DNA of 64,000 nt from Candidatus Buchananbacteria bacterium CG10_big_fil_rev_8_21_14_0_10_33_19 (GCA_002773855.1 PEZY01000012.1:373891-437890); one strand, 5' to 3'. Positions 7,724 to 18,263 are shown, counted from the first letter of the stretch. Notes: a model not told the origin generated them from the letters alone. Program-made: numbers and translations.

Positions 7724-9748
7724 TTACTGAACTATACCCTTGATTTTACCAAGAATTGGATCATCAAAGCTAGTGGTAATAGCTTTAACATCCTTGGTAA
7801 TTAATGTCCCTGTATTAGAATCTTTAGCCGATAAACTAATACCGGATAACAGTATTAATACTCGACCACGATCATTATTTGTTGGTTTAATATTAATATT
7901 AAATGATGCGATTACATCTTTAGCTGATCTTTTAAGGTTAGAAATATTCCAAATCACTTCATTAGTAGCCGCATTATACGATAGATCGCCAATATCATGA
8001 TTTTCCCGATTAGACCATGATACATTATTTGGCAATTTAGATCTAACCTGAACATTTTCTACGTCATGAAGGCTATTAGATAACTGTAAATAAATATTAT
8101 AAGTTGACTCTTCACCAACTCTGGGCTCAGTTGGCCCAAGCCCTAGTGGGACGTTTTCTTCATCATAATACCTAGCCACTGCTTCAATGGCCAAATCAGA
8201 GTTAACTGAGTTAATAATTGATTTGGTAATAACAGAGGACTCTCCGGTTAACTGACCTTTTTGATTAGCCTTAGCTTCAATATAACTTTCAACACTAAAT
8301 TTACCAATTTTAGAATCACCCACAACCGAAGCATCACTAACTCTAATTTGCCACGAAATATCACCCTCTTCGTTAGCACCTAATTTTAGAAGTTTAGGCA
8401 CATTTCGACCAATCCAAATAATAGAATTTTTATCAACAGTGCCATTGTTTTCATCTTTTAAGGTTGACCAATCAAGTATTTCTGAATTCAAAGTGGCTTT
8501 AATTTGAATATTTTCTAAACTTTCCTCACCTGTATTTTTGTAATGCAATGTGTACACCAATAGATCACCCAAACCAATCGACTGATCTTCTGCTGAGCCG
8601 TTAGTAATTAATTGCAAACTTAGCTGATCTTTTATAACATTAGTTATCAAAGTCTCTTCATTTTGTGGGTAATAGTCATTATTGTAGTTCAATTGCATTC
8701 TAGCCACAAAATCCCTGTTACCACCAAATTCAGCTGTCGAATAGTTACCCTTAATTTTAATCTCCCCTTTTTCTCCAGCTTTTAACTCTTTTATATCCCA
8801 AATATCATTTGTTTCTTTGCTAGCTGCTGGTTCCGATGAACTAAACACAAAAGATTCTGAATAGTCCACTACTATTTGAATATCAGAAAAAACTTCTTCC
8901 GATAAATTTTCATACTTTAAAATATATTCCAAATCTTGATTGGCTAGTGCCTTATCTGGACCTTCAATATCTAAACTTAAAACTGATGAGGAAACAATTA
9001 CATCAACAATAGTCTCTTGTTTAAAATTAGCATTTAAATTGGCTGGCTTAAAATTCAAAACTCCTCTAAAAGTTTGAGTGGAATTTAAAGCAGCAATTGT
9101 CTTACCTTTTAGTTCTATGGTTTTACTTTCACCAATGTTTAAAACGCTAAAATTCCATTTATTGTTTTTATCACCACTAGCTTTTGGCAATGAATCAACA
9201 TATTCAAAATTATCCGGATAAAAAAGCTCTAAATCTAAATTATAGAGGTTAACCTTTTCTTTATTAGTAATAGTAATTGTGTATAGTCCCTCTTGTCCAG
9301 ACACAATAGTAATTGGCGTGTCTATTTTTAAACTTATTTTTTCATTGGTAAAATTATTAGTTTCCAGTTTAGAAAAAACAAAAAATCCAGCCAAAGCCAC
9401 TATTAAAAATACAGAAAAAACCCCAATCAATGAATACAAAATAGTTTTCCAAAGTGGTCGCTCGTTCTTTTCTAATTTAGTTAAATCTGGTATTGCTCCA
9501 TCTTTATCAGTATAAACTTCAGTTAACTTTCTCTGTATTTCCACGTCACTAGCCGAACTACTGCTAAATGTTTCCACAATCTTTCTTTTAGGCTTATTTT
9601 TTTTAGTAATCAAACCCGCTAAGTCATCTTGCATAGTATTTACAGATTTCTTTTTTTTGACATTAGATTTACTGATCTGTGCTTTTGTTTTTGATAATGA
9701 CTTTACTTCTTCATCAAAATTTTCAGCTGGATAGTTTTGAACAGGCAT
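7724..9748 (-). CDS. DUF11/CARDB-like repeat surface protein with one membrane anchor
   Basis: A 674-residue protein with a basic cytoplasmic N-terminus (1-99), one membrane segment (101-127, LYSLIGVFSVFLIVALAGFF) and about 540 extracytoplasmic residues made of repeated beta-sandwich modules. Each has the pattern Y-x-(I/L)-x-(Y/I)-x-N, then NI-(Q/E)-V and W-x-(I/V), as in DUF11 and related domains. No enzymatic motif is seen. It lies 25 bases after the DUF4012 gene and 18 bases before the GH9 gene, all on one strand, which suggests a jointly expressed surface assembly. A structural or adhesive role is inference. Confidence 0.75.
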   Translation of the reverse strand: MPVQNYPAENFDEEVKSLSKTKAQISKSNVKKKKSVNTMQDDLAGLITKKNKPKRKIVETFSSSSASDVEIQRKLTEVYTDKDGAIPDLTKLEKNERPLWKTILYSLIGVFSVFLIVALAGFFVFSKLETNNFTNEKISLKIDTPITIVSGQEGLYTITITNKEKVNLYNLDLELFYPDNFEYVDSLPKASGDKNNKWNFSVLNIGESKTIELKGKTIAALNSTQTFRGVLNFKPANLNANFKQETIVDVIVSSSVLSLDIEGPDKALANQDLEYILKYENLSEEVFSDIQIVVDYSESFVFSSSEPAASKETNDIWDIKELKAGEKGEIKIKGNYSTAEFGGNRDFVARMQLNYNNDYYPQNEETLITNVIKDQLSLQLITNGSAEDQSIGLGDLLVYTLHYKNTGEESLENIQIKATLNSEILDWSTLKDENNGTVDKNSIIWIGRNVPKLLKLGANEEGDISWQIRVSDASVVGDSKIGKFSVESYIEAKANQKGQLTGESSVITKSIINSVNSDLAIEAVARYYDEENVPLGLGPTEPRVGEESTYNIYLQLSNSLHDVENVQVRSKLPNNVSWSNRENHDIGDLSYNAATNEVIWNISNLKRSAKDVIASFNINIKPTNNDRGRVLILLSGISLSAKDSNTGTLITKDVKAITTSFDDPILGKIKGIVQ

Positions 9749-9773
9749 GATAATTATATATTAATATTGTAAT

Positions 9774-12572
9774 TTAATTTTTAAGACCCACAAAATAAAA
9801 TAAATCTTTAGATATTTTTGAACTATAAACACTCTCATGGTCATTGTTTTGTACCTCACTAGGATAAGTGACGCCTACAGACACACTATTTGGATAATCT
9901 ACTTTACTAACAAATTTATCATCACCACTACCAGATTGTTTTTGTATCAACAAACTATAAGAATCACTAGAAATTTGTGATGCAAAGAGACTCTTAATTT
10001 TATTAACCAATCCAGGATCTGCTACCTCTTGTTTAGTAATATTAACTTTAAATGGTAATTTATAAACTAGTAACATCTCCTTAGACTCGCCTGGCTTAAC
10101 AGTCACCCAATTAGCAAAAACCGTTTTATTACCCTCATTGTATATTTTAGTCAAACTATCTTTATCAGTAATAGCTAATTTTTCATTTTCTAGTCTTTTA
10201 TCTGGTTCTAAATACTCGTCTGGCTGTCTAAATTCTTCATAGTTAGGATAATTAAATCCCTCAGCTTTAATTAATTGACTACCTAACGGCACATAAACTC
10301 TCATAAAACTGCGATTAGACACATTAGTAAAAACATCATCAACTGGTCCAAAATCGCTTCTATTTATCACTACACTATCAATGATCGAGCCGTCCTCAGC
10401 GATAGAAGCTTTATGATAAATTTCCTGATTAATAACATTATCAGTTTTACCACCAGCAATATTAGTAGCAACAACACTTAAATAATCCTTATTGGTATTT
10501 TTCACTCTACCGTCCCAATTATTTTCCGCCACAAACTTTTGTTCAGTTTCATTAAACAAATATATCTGAATATCTTTATCTTTTAAGCCTTTACCAAAAG
10601 TATTAACTAAACTCAATACACTATCAGGTTCAATGTTAAAAATACCATCAATTAATTTTGGTGCTAGATCGCCTAATATTTTTTTAGGCTCCTTCTTATT
10701 GGTGTATTCAATTTCTACACTTTTTTGTAGTTCAATTTCAAAATTAGATGACGAAATTGTCTTATGATAATCAGGCATTTCAATTGGCCCGACAACATCC
10801 AATAAACTACCAAGCCAATCTGAATTAATAGCAATAACACCATCAATGGTAGCGCCATCACTTTTATTATAAAAATAAGCAATATTATTGGCTGTAGTGG
10901 GAAAATCAGACCACCAATTAGAATCTTGAAATTCCCATTTGGGGTTTACCAATCTCAAAGGTTCTGGTGACTGTAATAATTCTGTTAGCCCAGCTCGTAA
11001 ATCATAGGTGCCACCAGCTGGCATATTAATACCATCCAGATTACCATTTTTAAAATCAGCCAAAGCTAAACTACCCATAAAGCCGCCGCTAGCCCTAAGC
11101 TCATTATCATTTTGAAAAATTATTAAATATTTTCTTAAGTCTCTTTCACCCAAAAAATTAATAGCAAATTCCATAGTTTCATCTGACTTCTTTAGACTGG
11201 CAATAAATAGTGGCAAATTATCTTTGAGTTTAGAAAATTTTTCTCGATTATCCTCTGGTAAATGCTTAATATTAATTTTATTTAAATTATCCTCCGCTGC
11301 TTCCAATTGAGCCAATGCTTCCAAATTACTAGCTTTAAAATTTTTAATTCTAGATGATAGGGAAAAATCAGATTGAGCAGAAAAATCATTCAAACCAGTA
11401 ATTAAATACTCACCAGCCTTGGTTAATTTTTCGCCTAACTCCAATAAATTCTTGCCACTTTTAAAAGTATTATTCACTGGGATAGTTGCAGCCAAGACAG
11501 TTAAAAAAGATTTAATTTCATTTAATTGATCCTGGGCTGAAATAAAATCAGCATTAGCGTCAACTATATGAGCCCGAGCATCTTCTAAATTAAGGTTAGC
11601 CAAATCATTTTGAACTGACTCTAAATTAAATAAAGCTTCTTCGGCTTGACCTAATACCCGGCCCCTTGCATTTTGAGCGCTCTGTAAATAAAAGTACGAC
11701 CTAAGTGGTACTGCGATTACTATAGCGATAGCAAAAAAAGCTAGCAGCGGTTTCAAAGAAACTCGACTAAGATTTAAACTATTTATCAAACTATAAAAAT
11801 TAAAGCTATTTTTAGACTTATATTGTGAATAATCAATCTTCTCTTCCATCGCTTCAGTATTTGATATTGACTTTAAAGCTATAGATTTTTGCGGCTCAAA
11901 ACCAAAAACTTCATCTTGTTTTAAATACTGTCTGATGGTTTTAGAATAAGCTCCAGCAAAAACACTAAAAACCAAATCAAATACACTACGTGCTTTAACT
12001 ACTATAAAAACTATCAGGTTAACAACTGAGATCTCTTGCCAAACATCAGACCTATTTAAAGCCATGACTCTTCTAGATACCGGCAATTTAGGAGAAGTAT
12101 CTATACGATAAAATATATTTTTAAATAACAAATTTAATCTACGCCAATTTTTCTTGAAAAAACTTATGATTTCGCTATTTTCAATAGACAATAAATCAAA
12201 AATTCCAATTTTTGCCAAAAAGTTACCGCCTGGCAAATCATTATAACTCAGACTTGCGGTGTTATCCAGAGACGGTCTAACTTTCTCTATGTATTTTTGA
12301 ACTGATAAATTAAGTAAGTAAGGAGAGGAATATTGATCCAACGGATGATTAATAACATTAATACTAATATTATCACTAGGCATTGCTTTAATTGGAACAT
12401 AAGAAAAATCATTTGATTTATCATAATCAAACATAACTACACCAAACGATTTATCATCAGAGCCAACAAGTTTTTTGACTTTGTTAGATAGAATCGCCTT
12501 TTTTTTCGCAAGCCTTTTTTTAACCTTAGTTTTTAAAGTTTTTTTGGTTGCATTTTGTTTTTCTTGAGGCAT
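9774..12572 (-). CDS. DUF4012 domain protein
   Basis: A 932-residue protein. Residues 1-270 form a lysine-rich N-terminal region, 272-290 a membrane segment, 300-470 a helical, probably coiled-coil stretch, and from about 480 the DUF4012 core begins with YLIIFQNDNELRASGGFMG, the most conserved part of that family. DUF4012 proteins are frequent in Patescibacteria and in some Gram-positive bacteria and often lie near polysaccharide genes, as here; their function is unknown. It heads a three-gene surface block (12572 to 3647) and is separated from the upstream glycosyltransferase unit by a terminator. Confidence 0.87.
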   Translation of the reverse strand: MPQEKQNATKKTLKTKVKKRLAKKKAILSNKVKKLVGSDDKSFGVVMFDYDKSNDFSYVPIKAMPSDNISINVINHPLDQYSSPYLLNLSVQKYIEKVRPSLDNTASLSYNDLPGGNFLAKIGIFDLLSIENSEIISFFKKNWRRLNLLFKNIFYRIDTSPKLPVSRRVMALNRSDVWQEISVVNLIVFIVVKARSVFDLVFSVFAGAYSKTIRQYLKQDEVFGFEPQKSIALKSISNTEAMEEKIDYSQYKSKNSFNFYSLINSLNLSRVSLKPLLAFFAIAIVIAVPLRSYFYLQSAQNARGRVLGQAEEALFNLESVQNDLANLNLEDARAHIVDANADFISAQDQLNEIKSFLTVLAATIPVNNTFKSGKNLLELGEKLTKAGEYLITGLNDFSAQSDFSLSSRIKNFKASNLEALAQLEAAEDNLNKINIKHLPEDNREKFSKLKDNLPLFIASLKKSDETMEFAINFLGERDLRKYLIIFQNDNELRASGGFMGSLALADFKNGNLDGINMPAGGTYDLRAGLTELLQSPEPLRLVNPKWEFQDSNWWSDFPTTANNIAYFYNKSDGATIDGVIAINSDWLGSLLDVVGPIEMPDYHKTISSSNFEIELQKSVEIEYTNKKEPKKILGDLAPKLIDGIFNIEPDSVLSLVNTFGKGLKDKDIQIYLFNETEQKFVAENNWDGRVKNTNKDYLSVVATNIAGGKTDNVINQEIYHKASIAEDGSIIDSVVINRSDFGPVDDVFTNVSNRSFMRVYVPLGSQLIKAEGFNYPNYEEFRQPDEYLEPDKRLENEKLAITDKDSLTKIYNEGNKTVFANWVTVKPGESKEMLLVYKLPFKVNITKQEVADPGLVNKIKSLFASQISSDSYSLLIQKQSGSGDDKFVSKVDYPNSVSVGVTYPSEVQNNDHESVYSSKISKDLFYFVGLKN

Positions 12573-12682
12573 TTAAAATTTATCTTTCAAAATGAATAAA
12601 TTTTTATCTGTTTATGAGTATTATTATAACATAAAATAACTAAGTAAACCAAACTAAATTATCATAACTGGGGATAAAAAAA

Positions 12683-12707
12683 TAGACAGATCAGTGTGAT
12701 CTGTCTA
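12683..12707 (-). terminator. Terminator of the exopolysaccharide glycosyltransferase unit
   Basis: Perfect 11-base arms (TAGACAGATCA) with a 3-base loop, followed on the minus strand by a run of seven T. Confidence 0.9.
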
Positions 12708-12724
12708 AAGGTTAGTTTAAACGC

Positions 12725-13840
12725 CTACATTTGATATTGTTCTATGGTTTTTAAAGCACACTGATGCCAAGAATATTGTTTCAAATTATTATACCCTCTA
12801 TTTCTCAAATCATCCATAGTTTGCTGATTACCTAAAACCTCAATAATCAACCTGGCTAATTCACTAGCATTATTAGGATTAAAATACAAAACACTATCAC
12901 CTAAAATTTCTGGTAAACAGGAATTAAAGGAGCTGAGCACTGGCAAACCATAACTTTGAGCTTCCAAAGGCGGCAAGCCAAAGCCTTCTATTAGACTAGG
13001 AAAAATGTACAGTCTAGCTTCTCTATACAAGCAAGCTAGATCACTATCACTTAAATAATCAGTCAAAATAACAGATTCATCCAAATCTGCTTTTTTAACC
13101 TCATTAGCTAGCTGACTGTAAAAATAATTTTTACTGCCAACTAATACTAATTGCAAAGTATTATTTACCAATAAAACTTGACCAAAGGCTTCAATTAATT
13201 TTTCTAAATTTTTATGAGGATAAGCCGAACCAACATATAATAAAAAATCTCTATTTATACCCAAATCTTTCTTAATTTGATCACATTTAATCTGTCCAAG
13301 ACTCGGCAAATCAACTCCTTCATAAGTAACTATTACTTTTGACTCTTTTATTTTCAATAATTGAACAATGTCTTTCTTACTATACTCTGATACTGTAATT
13401 ATTTTTTGAGCTTTATTGGCAATTATATTTATAATTAATTTATAAAAAAATAATTTTATTTTATAAATAACAATATTCTTAGTAGTAGCTCGGCTATTAG
13501 GATAATGAGAAATAATTAAATCGTGAATTGTCACTATGAACTGACTACGGTACAATATTGGCGCATTAAAATGAGTGAAATGTACCAAATCAAGTTGATA
13601 TTTTTTTAATAAAAATGGAAATATAAATTGTTCACTAAAACCATAAACCTGAAAATCAGCTAATACCTTAACGAAATGCTTACTATTTGGTTTATAACTA
13701 TCAAAATTACTTTTTTGCAAAAAAACATAATACTGATTACTGCTATCAATAATTTCTAATTGCTTAATTAAATTTTCTATATAGCGTCCAATACCGCCAT
13801 GTTTTGAGCCATATAGTCTAGCATCAATACCTATTTTCAT
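12725..13840 (-). CDS. GT4-family glycosyltransferase
   Basis: A 371-residue retaining glycosyltransferase with the GT-B fold. The N-terminal MKIGIDARLYGSKHGGIGRY and C-terminal EGFGLPPLEAQSYGLPVL (E-x7-E nucleotide-sugar site) are typical of GT4. VGSAYPHKNLEKLIEAF is the usual start of the second Rossmann domain. It is the last gene of a run of four and lies one base from the upstream paralogue, so it is almost certainly cotranscribed. Donor and acceptor sugars cannot be read from the sequence; a role in exopolysaccharide or glycoprotein glycan assembly is inferred from the priming transferase upstream. Confidence 0.92.
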   Translation of the reverse strand: MKIGIDARLYGSKHGGIGRYIENLIKQLEIIDSSNQYYVFLQKSNFDSYKPNSKHFVKVLADFQVYGFSEQFIFPFLLKKYQLDLVHFTHFNAPILYRSQFIVTIHDLIISHYPNSRATTKNIVIYKIKLFFYKLIINIIANKAQKIITVSEYSKKDIVQLLKIKESKVIVTYEGVDLPSLGQIKCDQIKKDLGINRDFLLYVGSAYPHKNLEKLIEAFGQVLLVNNTLQLVLVGSKNYFYSQLANEVKKADLDESVILTDYLSDSDLACLYREARLYIFPSLIEGFGLPPLEAQSYGLPVLSSFNSCLPEILGDSVLYFNPNNASELARLIIEVLGNQQTMDDLRNRGYNNLKQYSWHQCALKTIEQYQM

Positions 13841-13841
13841 G

Positions 13842-14957
13842 TTAATAGTTTAATGTTTTAAATACGTTAACCACTTCATAAGCGGTTTTGTCCCAACTAT
13901 ACTCGTTAGCTACCGAAAATCCATTGCTAATTAAATCTTTTTTGAGTTCATCATTATTTAAAATTGCCGTCATAGATTCATGAAGTTCATTAACATTATA
14001 AGGATCAACTAATATAGCACCATTTTTTACAATCTCTACCTGAGAAGAGTTGGAACCAGAAATAACAGGTGTCCCACAAGCCATGGCTTCAATTGGTGGC
14101 AAACCAAAGCCTTCATAATATGATGGGTAAACAAATAAACCAGCTAAGTTATACAAACCTCGCTTATCAGACTCATTAATGTATCCAATTATTTTAATTT
14201 TATCATTTTTCTTAGCTAATTGCATTATTTTCTTCGATTTCCACCCGCCACCACCACTAATTACCAAATAATAATCAGTATTTAATTTACTATAAGCTTC
14301 GACAATGCTTTCAATATTTTTTCTCGGCTCCAAAGTTCCCAAATATAAAATAAATTTAGCTGGTAATTTATACTTTTTAACCACTCTATTTAATTCTATT
14401 TGGTTAGTTACTACTCTAAATTTTGAATCAACACCTTCATAAACTACTCTCACGCCATATGGGTCTACTTTAAGTAGATCAATTAAATCATTTTTAGTAC
14501 TTTCTGAAACCGCAATTACTACTTCCGATTTTTCGATAATTCTTTTGACCATCAATATTTTATGCCAAAACCTAGATTTTAAAGTTAAAAACTGAGGATA
14601 TCTTAGATAAGACAAGTCATGAACTGTAATAACTTTTTTACAATTATTTGATAAGGCAGAAAAATTAATATTTGGCATAAAAAATATATCCACCTCCCCT
14701 ATTAATTTATCAATACTTGGTTTATTAAATAACAGAAATGACAAGTTTAAGATTTTATTGGAATATTTAAAGCCAGAAAATGTCACATTTTTAGATGAAA
14801 ATTTTGGCAATTTAAATGGTTTAGAATTATTATAAAAAAGAATATATTCATTATTTTTATCTAATTCAAAAATAGCTTGAAGCAAATTAAAGGTATACCA
14901 AGCAATACCAGAATAATTATCAGACATTAAACACCTTATATCAATACCTATTTTCAT
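13842..14957 (-). CDS. GT4-family glycosyltransferase
   Basis: Also 371 residues and clearly related to its downstream neighbour: MKIGIDIRCLMSDNYSGIAW at the N-terminus, YLGTLEPRKNIESIVEAY at the second domain and EGFGLPPIEAMACGTPVISG at the nucleotide-sugar site. The start overlaps the 3' end of the upstream glycosyltransferase gene by 17 bases, which points to coupled translation. The two genes probably arose by duplication and diverged in specificity. Confidence 0.92.
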   Translation of the reverse strand: MKIGIDIRCLMSDNYSGIAWYTFNLLQAIFELDKNNEYILFYNNSKPFKLPKFSSKNVTFSGFKYSNKILNLSFLLFNKPSIDKLIGEVDIFFMPNINFSALSNNCKKVITVHDLSYLRYPQFLTLKSRFWHKILMVKRIIEKSEVVIAVSESTKNDLIDLLKVDPYGVRVVYEGVDSKFRVVTNQIELNRVVKKYKLPAKFILYLGTLEPRKNIESIVEAYSKLNTDYYLVISGGGGWKSKKIMQLAKKNDKIKIIGYINESDKRGLYNLAGLFVYPSYYEGFGLPPIEAMACGTPVISGSNSSQVEIVKNGAILVDPYNVNELHESMTAILNNDELKKDLISNGFSVANEYSWDKTAYEVVNVFKTLNY

Positions 14958-16035
14958 AGTTTTCTTTTAAAACTTCATTTATTTGTACCTTAAAATTATC
15001 AATACTAAATTTTTTAGCATGAGTCCTGATAAAATTGGGGTCGTATTTATTTTCATCGAATCTAATAACTTTATCGGCTAATTCTTCCCACCATTGTTCC
15101 TCAAAAAATTCACCAGTTTGCCCTTCAATAATTGTTTCGGTGGCCCCACCGGACCTATAGGCAATAACTGGTCGACCAGAAGCCATCGCTTCAATAGCCG
15201 TAATACCAAAATCCTCCTCTTGAGGATTAAGATAGGCTAAACAACCAGCATATAAATCTTTCTTTTGATTGTCAGACACTTTGCCTAAAAATTCAATGTT
15301 AGATTTAGCTAAACTTTTTAAATATTTCATTTCTGGTCCAACTCCAAAAATTTTAAGTGGCACACCTAACCTAGAAAAAGCCTTAACCGCTAAATCCAAT
15401 TTTTTATAAGGCACCAATCTACCACCGGCCAAATAGTACTTCTTAGGCTTATTAGAAATATAAAAGTTATCAATATCAACTGGTGGATAAATTACTCGAC
15501 TATCACGACTATAATATTTTTTAATTCTACTTTTAACCGTGCTAGAATTAGCCACAAACAAATCTACCCTATCAGCTGCTAACCTATCCCATTGCCTTAA
15601 TTTTCTCAGAGTAAATGGTAAAACAATTTTAACCAATGGATTAACCTTAAGGCCCTCAACATAAGAATAGGTATCGGTCCATAAAAATCTAGTTGGCGTA
15701 TGACAATAACAAATATGTAAACTATTAGGATTGGTAATAACCCCCTTAGAAAAAGCTGAGGAGCTAGATATTACCAAATCATAGTCCATTAAATTATGAC
15801 CCTCGGTGGCCATTGGCATTAGGGCCAACCACCACTGATATTTATTAACACCTAAGGATATTCTTTGTAAAAAAGAAGTTACGATTTTTTTATCGTGAAA
15901 AAATGTATGAGTGTGTTTTTTATCAATTAACAAAGTAAAAATAGGAGCTTCAGGAAACATTTCCTTAAGCACCATTAAAACCCTCTCTGCGCCGCCATCC
16001 TGAGCCAGATGGTCATGAACTAAAGCAACTTTCAT
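14941..16035 (-). CDS. GT4-family glycosyltransferase
   Basis: A 364-residue GT-B protein starting MKVALVHDHLAQDGGAERVL, a form common in mannosyl- or rhamnosyl-transferases of exopolysaccharide clusters. The nucleotide-sugar site reads EEDFGITAIEAMASGRPVIA and the GGATETI loop follows. It differs from the two genes after it in length and motifs, so it is not part of that duplication. A terminator-like hairpin lies upstream between it and the priming transferase gene, so some transcripts may start here. Confidence 0.92.
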   Translation of the reverse strand: MKVALVHDHLAQDGGAERVLMVLKEMFPEAPIFTLLIDKKHTHTFFHDKKIVTSFLQRISLGVNKYQWWLALMPMATEGHNLMDYDLVISSSSAFSKGVITNPNSLHICYCHTPTRFLWTDTYSYVEGLKVNPLVKIVLPFTLRKLRQWDRLAADRVDLFVANSSTVKSRIKKYYSRDSRVIYPPVDIDNFYISNKPKKYYLAGGRLVPYKKLDLAVKAFSRLGVPLKIFGVGPEMKYLKSLAKSNIEFLGKVSDNQKKDLYAGCLAYLNPQEEDFGITAIEAMASGRPVIAYRSGGATETIIEGQTGEFFEEQWWEELADKVIRFDENKYDPNFIRTHAKKFSIDNFKVQINEVLKENYENRY

Positions 16036-16079
16036 AGTAATTATCTTAACAAAAATAGTCCTTTTTTAGCAAATAAAAA

Positions 16080-16098
16080 AGTAGGCAATCTACCTACT
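16080..16098 (-). terminator. Hairpin after the priming transferase gene
   Basis: AGTAGG/CCTACT arms followed on the minus strand by a T run. It separates the priming transferase from the three GT4 genes and may act as an attenuator. Confidence 0.65.
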
Positions 16099-16112
16099 AA
16101 TTATTCGATATC

Positions 16113-17516
16113 TTACTCCGTTTTTCTTTTCTTTAAGACAGCTAATGGCGTCCTAAATAAAATCATTAGATCTAATTTGGGACTCCAATTTTCCATATAC
16201 CAAATATCTAGCCGAATTTCATCATCAAAGTTTAAATCAGATCGTCCAGAAACTTGAGCCATACCAGTCATACCTGGCTTGATAGTCAAAACTCGCTTTT
16301 GATGACTATTATATTTAGCCACTTCCTCAACTTCATGAGGCCTAGGACCGACTAAACTCATGCGACCTATTAAAACATTAAATAATTCCGGCAATTCATC
16401 AATAGAAAATCTTCTGATTATTTTTCCTACTCTGGTAATCCTCGGATCATCTTTTAATTTAATCATCGGAGTACCAGCTCGTAAATTCTCATGAGTGGCC
16501 ATAAATTCTTCATCAAATCTTTTTTGATGAGCATTTTTTACCATCGAACGAAATTTAAAATATTTAAATGGCCGGCCAAATTGCCCAATCCGTTGATAAG
16601 AAAAAAATATCTGCCCTCTGGAATCTATTAATATTAAAAATGAAATCAGCAGTAGAAATGGAATAATAAGGGTAATTAAAAAAGTAGAAATAACTACATC
16701 AAAAACTCTTTTATAAATTTTGCCCCATCCATCGAGTCTAGTTTTTTTGACCTCAATAATCGGTAGACCAGCAATAGTATTGAATTCAAAATTAGTAATA
16801 GGCGTGTCAAATATGCCAGCTACAAATTTTAAGGTGATATGATTTAAATAAGAAAAATCATTTAACCTGGTCACTTGTTCATTAGGAATACTAGCATCAG
16901 CGATTAATATCTCATCAAATTTATCACTCATCAGTAGCTGATAAATTTCTTTTTCAGACTCTAAACTAAAATCTGAAAATTTGCCAACTACTTTAAAACC
17001 AGCCTTCACATCTTTTTTAAAATTTTCTTCTACCTCTTGAGCTAATTTACCACGACCAATAATTATCACTCGATGGACTCCTAAGCCATATTTATATAAT
17101 GAATGTTGAATCAATCTGATCAAGCCACGACTAGTGATAACAAAAATTGTCGAAAAAATCCAACCAGCAATAATAATAAAACGAGAATCAAACAAATTAC
17201 GAGAAAAGAAAAATATAAACATCAAAATAGCCACCGCCGTCGATGAACCCAAAATAATTTTATAAATTTCATCAATCGGCCGTCTAGTGCCGCGCATTGA
17301 ATAAAGTCCAGCTATTGCAAAACCAAATATCCAAATTGCCGATATCCCCCAAAGAAACCCCAGATATGAATTAAATGACAATTCAAAAATAGCCGGTCTA
17401 ATCTCTTGAACTGGCTGCCAAAAACGAATGGAATATGAAGCGATGCCAGCTAGAACCACTGTTAAATAATCAATGGGCACTAGGCTAGCAGAAATCGCTA
17501 TTTCTGATCTTTTCAT
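16113..17516 (-). CDS. Polyprenyl-phosphate glycosyl-1-phosphate transferase (WbaP/WcaJ type)
   Basis: A 467-residue enzyme that starts exopolysaccharide synthesis by moving a hexose-1-phosphate from UDP-sugar to undecaprenyl phosphate. It has four N-terminal membrane segments, a central nucleotide-binding-like fold (VIIIGRGKLAQEVEE), a further membrane helix near residue 275, and a C-terminal catalytic domain with FKFRSMVKNA, IDELPELFNVLIGRMSLVGP (DE catalytic pair and GPRP) and KPGMTGMAQVSGRSDL. A promoter (TTGACA, 17 bases, TAGTAT) precedes it, right after the terminator of the upstream gene. It is the first gene of the glycan cluster. Confidence 0.93.
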   Translation of the reverse strand: MKRSEIAISASLVPIDYLTVVLAGIASYSIRFWQPVQEIRPAIFELSFNSYLGFLWGISAIWIFGFAIAGLYSMRGTRRPIDEIYKIILGSSTAVAILMFIFFFSRNLFDSRFIIIAGWIFSTIFVITSRGLIRLIQHSLYKYGLGVHRVIIIGRGKLAQEVEENFKKDVKAGFKVVGKFSDFSLESEKEIYQLLMSDKFDEILIADASIPNEQVTRLNDFSYLNHITLKFVAGIFDTPITNFEFNTIAGLPIIEVKKTRLDGWGKIYKRVFDVVISTFLITLIIPFLLLISFLILIDSRGQIFFSYQRIGQFGRPFKYFKFRSMVKNAHQKRFDEEFMATHENLRAGTPMIKLKDDPRITRVGKIIRRFSIDELPELFNVLIGRMSLVGPRPHEVEEVAKYNSHQKRVLTIKPGMTGMAQVSGRSDLNFDDEIRLDIWYMENWSPKLDLMILFRTPLAVLKKRKTE

Positions 17517-17571
17517 ACATATATTTTAACACATAATACTACCATATAAAAGCTAAATTGTCAATAAAAAA

Positions 17572-17590
17572 ACCCAGTATATAACTGGGT
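17572..17590 (-). terminator. Terminator after the 189-residue membrane protein
   Basis: ACCCAGT/ACTGGGT arms and a run of seven T on the minus strand. The T run leads directly into the TTGACA of the next promoter (17559-17564). Confidence 0.85.
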
Positions 17591-17597
17591 ATAATAA

Positions 17598-18167
17598 TTA
17601 TCCGAAAACAATCAATGAACAAATAAGAGAAATAACTAAAAAAATAACTACATGACATACAGCTGAAACCGTTTCCCAACTAACTTCGCCATGACTAGCT
17701 TCCGCAAATTTATACCTTCGCACATAAGAATAACTGCCATCCTCATTTTTTATACGATCGGCCTTATGATAATAACTATATGATCTTAAAATAAAAGTAC
17801 CAATAACTACCCAAACTAAACTACCACCGATTATCGACCAAACATCTTCGCCAACCATTTTCCAGATAATAATACCCACCACCATAATACCAACTGGAGT
17901 TTTAACAAACTCGTTGACCTGTGTACCTAACTGATCACAGGCTCCAGAAATCGCTGTACCAATATTGACGCCAATATTTGTCCACTTTTCAGCCTGATCA
18001 GCCATCTCCAGTGGTGTAATCTCACCACTAGCGATTTTTTGCGCCTGTAACACTTGAGCCGCAGTTTCCGGATCAAGCTTATTCAAATCAATACTAATTT
18101 TATTACCCTGAGCAAAAATAGTACCACAAATAAGCACAAAAGCCAGAAAAATAGATAATCTTTTCAT
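17598..18167 (-). CDS. Hypothetical exported membrane protein, 189 residues
   Basis: Not recognised. It has a clear signal peptide (MKRLSIFLAFVLICGTIFAQ), a helical stretch ending near residue 90, two adjacent hydrophobic segments (about 93-105 and 112-129), a charged loop with SYYHKADRIKNEDGSYSYVRRYK, and a last membrane segment at 168-188. A single-gene unit: its own promoter (TTGACA 18258-18263, TATGTT 18235-18240) and terminator. Its leader contains a 9-base-pair hairpin at about 18202-18222 (AGTGCTAAG/CTTAGCACT) that could regulate it. AGAAGGAAT before the start is a plausible ribosome binding site. Confidence 0.7.
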   Translation of the reverse strand: MKRLSIFLAFVLICGTIFAQGNKISIDLNKLDPETAAQVLQAQKIASGEITPLEMADQAEKWTNIGVNIGTAISGACDQLGTQVNEFVKTPVGIMVVGIIIWKMVGEDVWSIIGGSLVWVVIGTFILRSYSYYHKADRIKNEDGSYSYVRRYKFAEASHGEVSWETVSAVCHVVIFLVISLICSLIVFG

Positions 18168-18263
18168 GTTTCTGATTCCTTCTAGTTGAAAGGTGCTACT
18201 AGTGCTAAGATTGGCTTAGCACTTTCTGATCTATAACATAAAACAATATTAGAAAATTGTCAA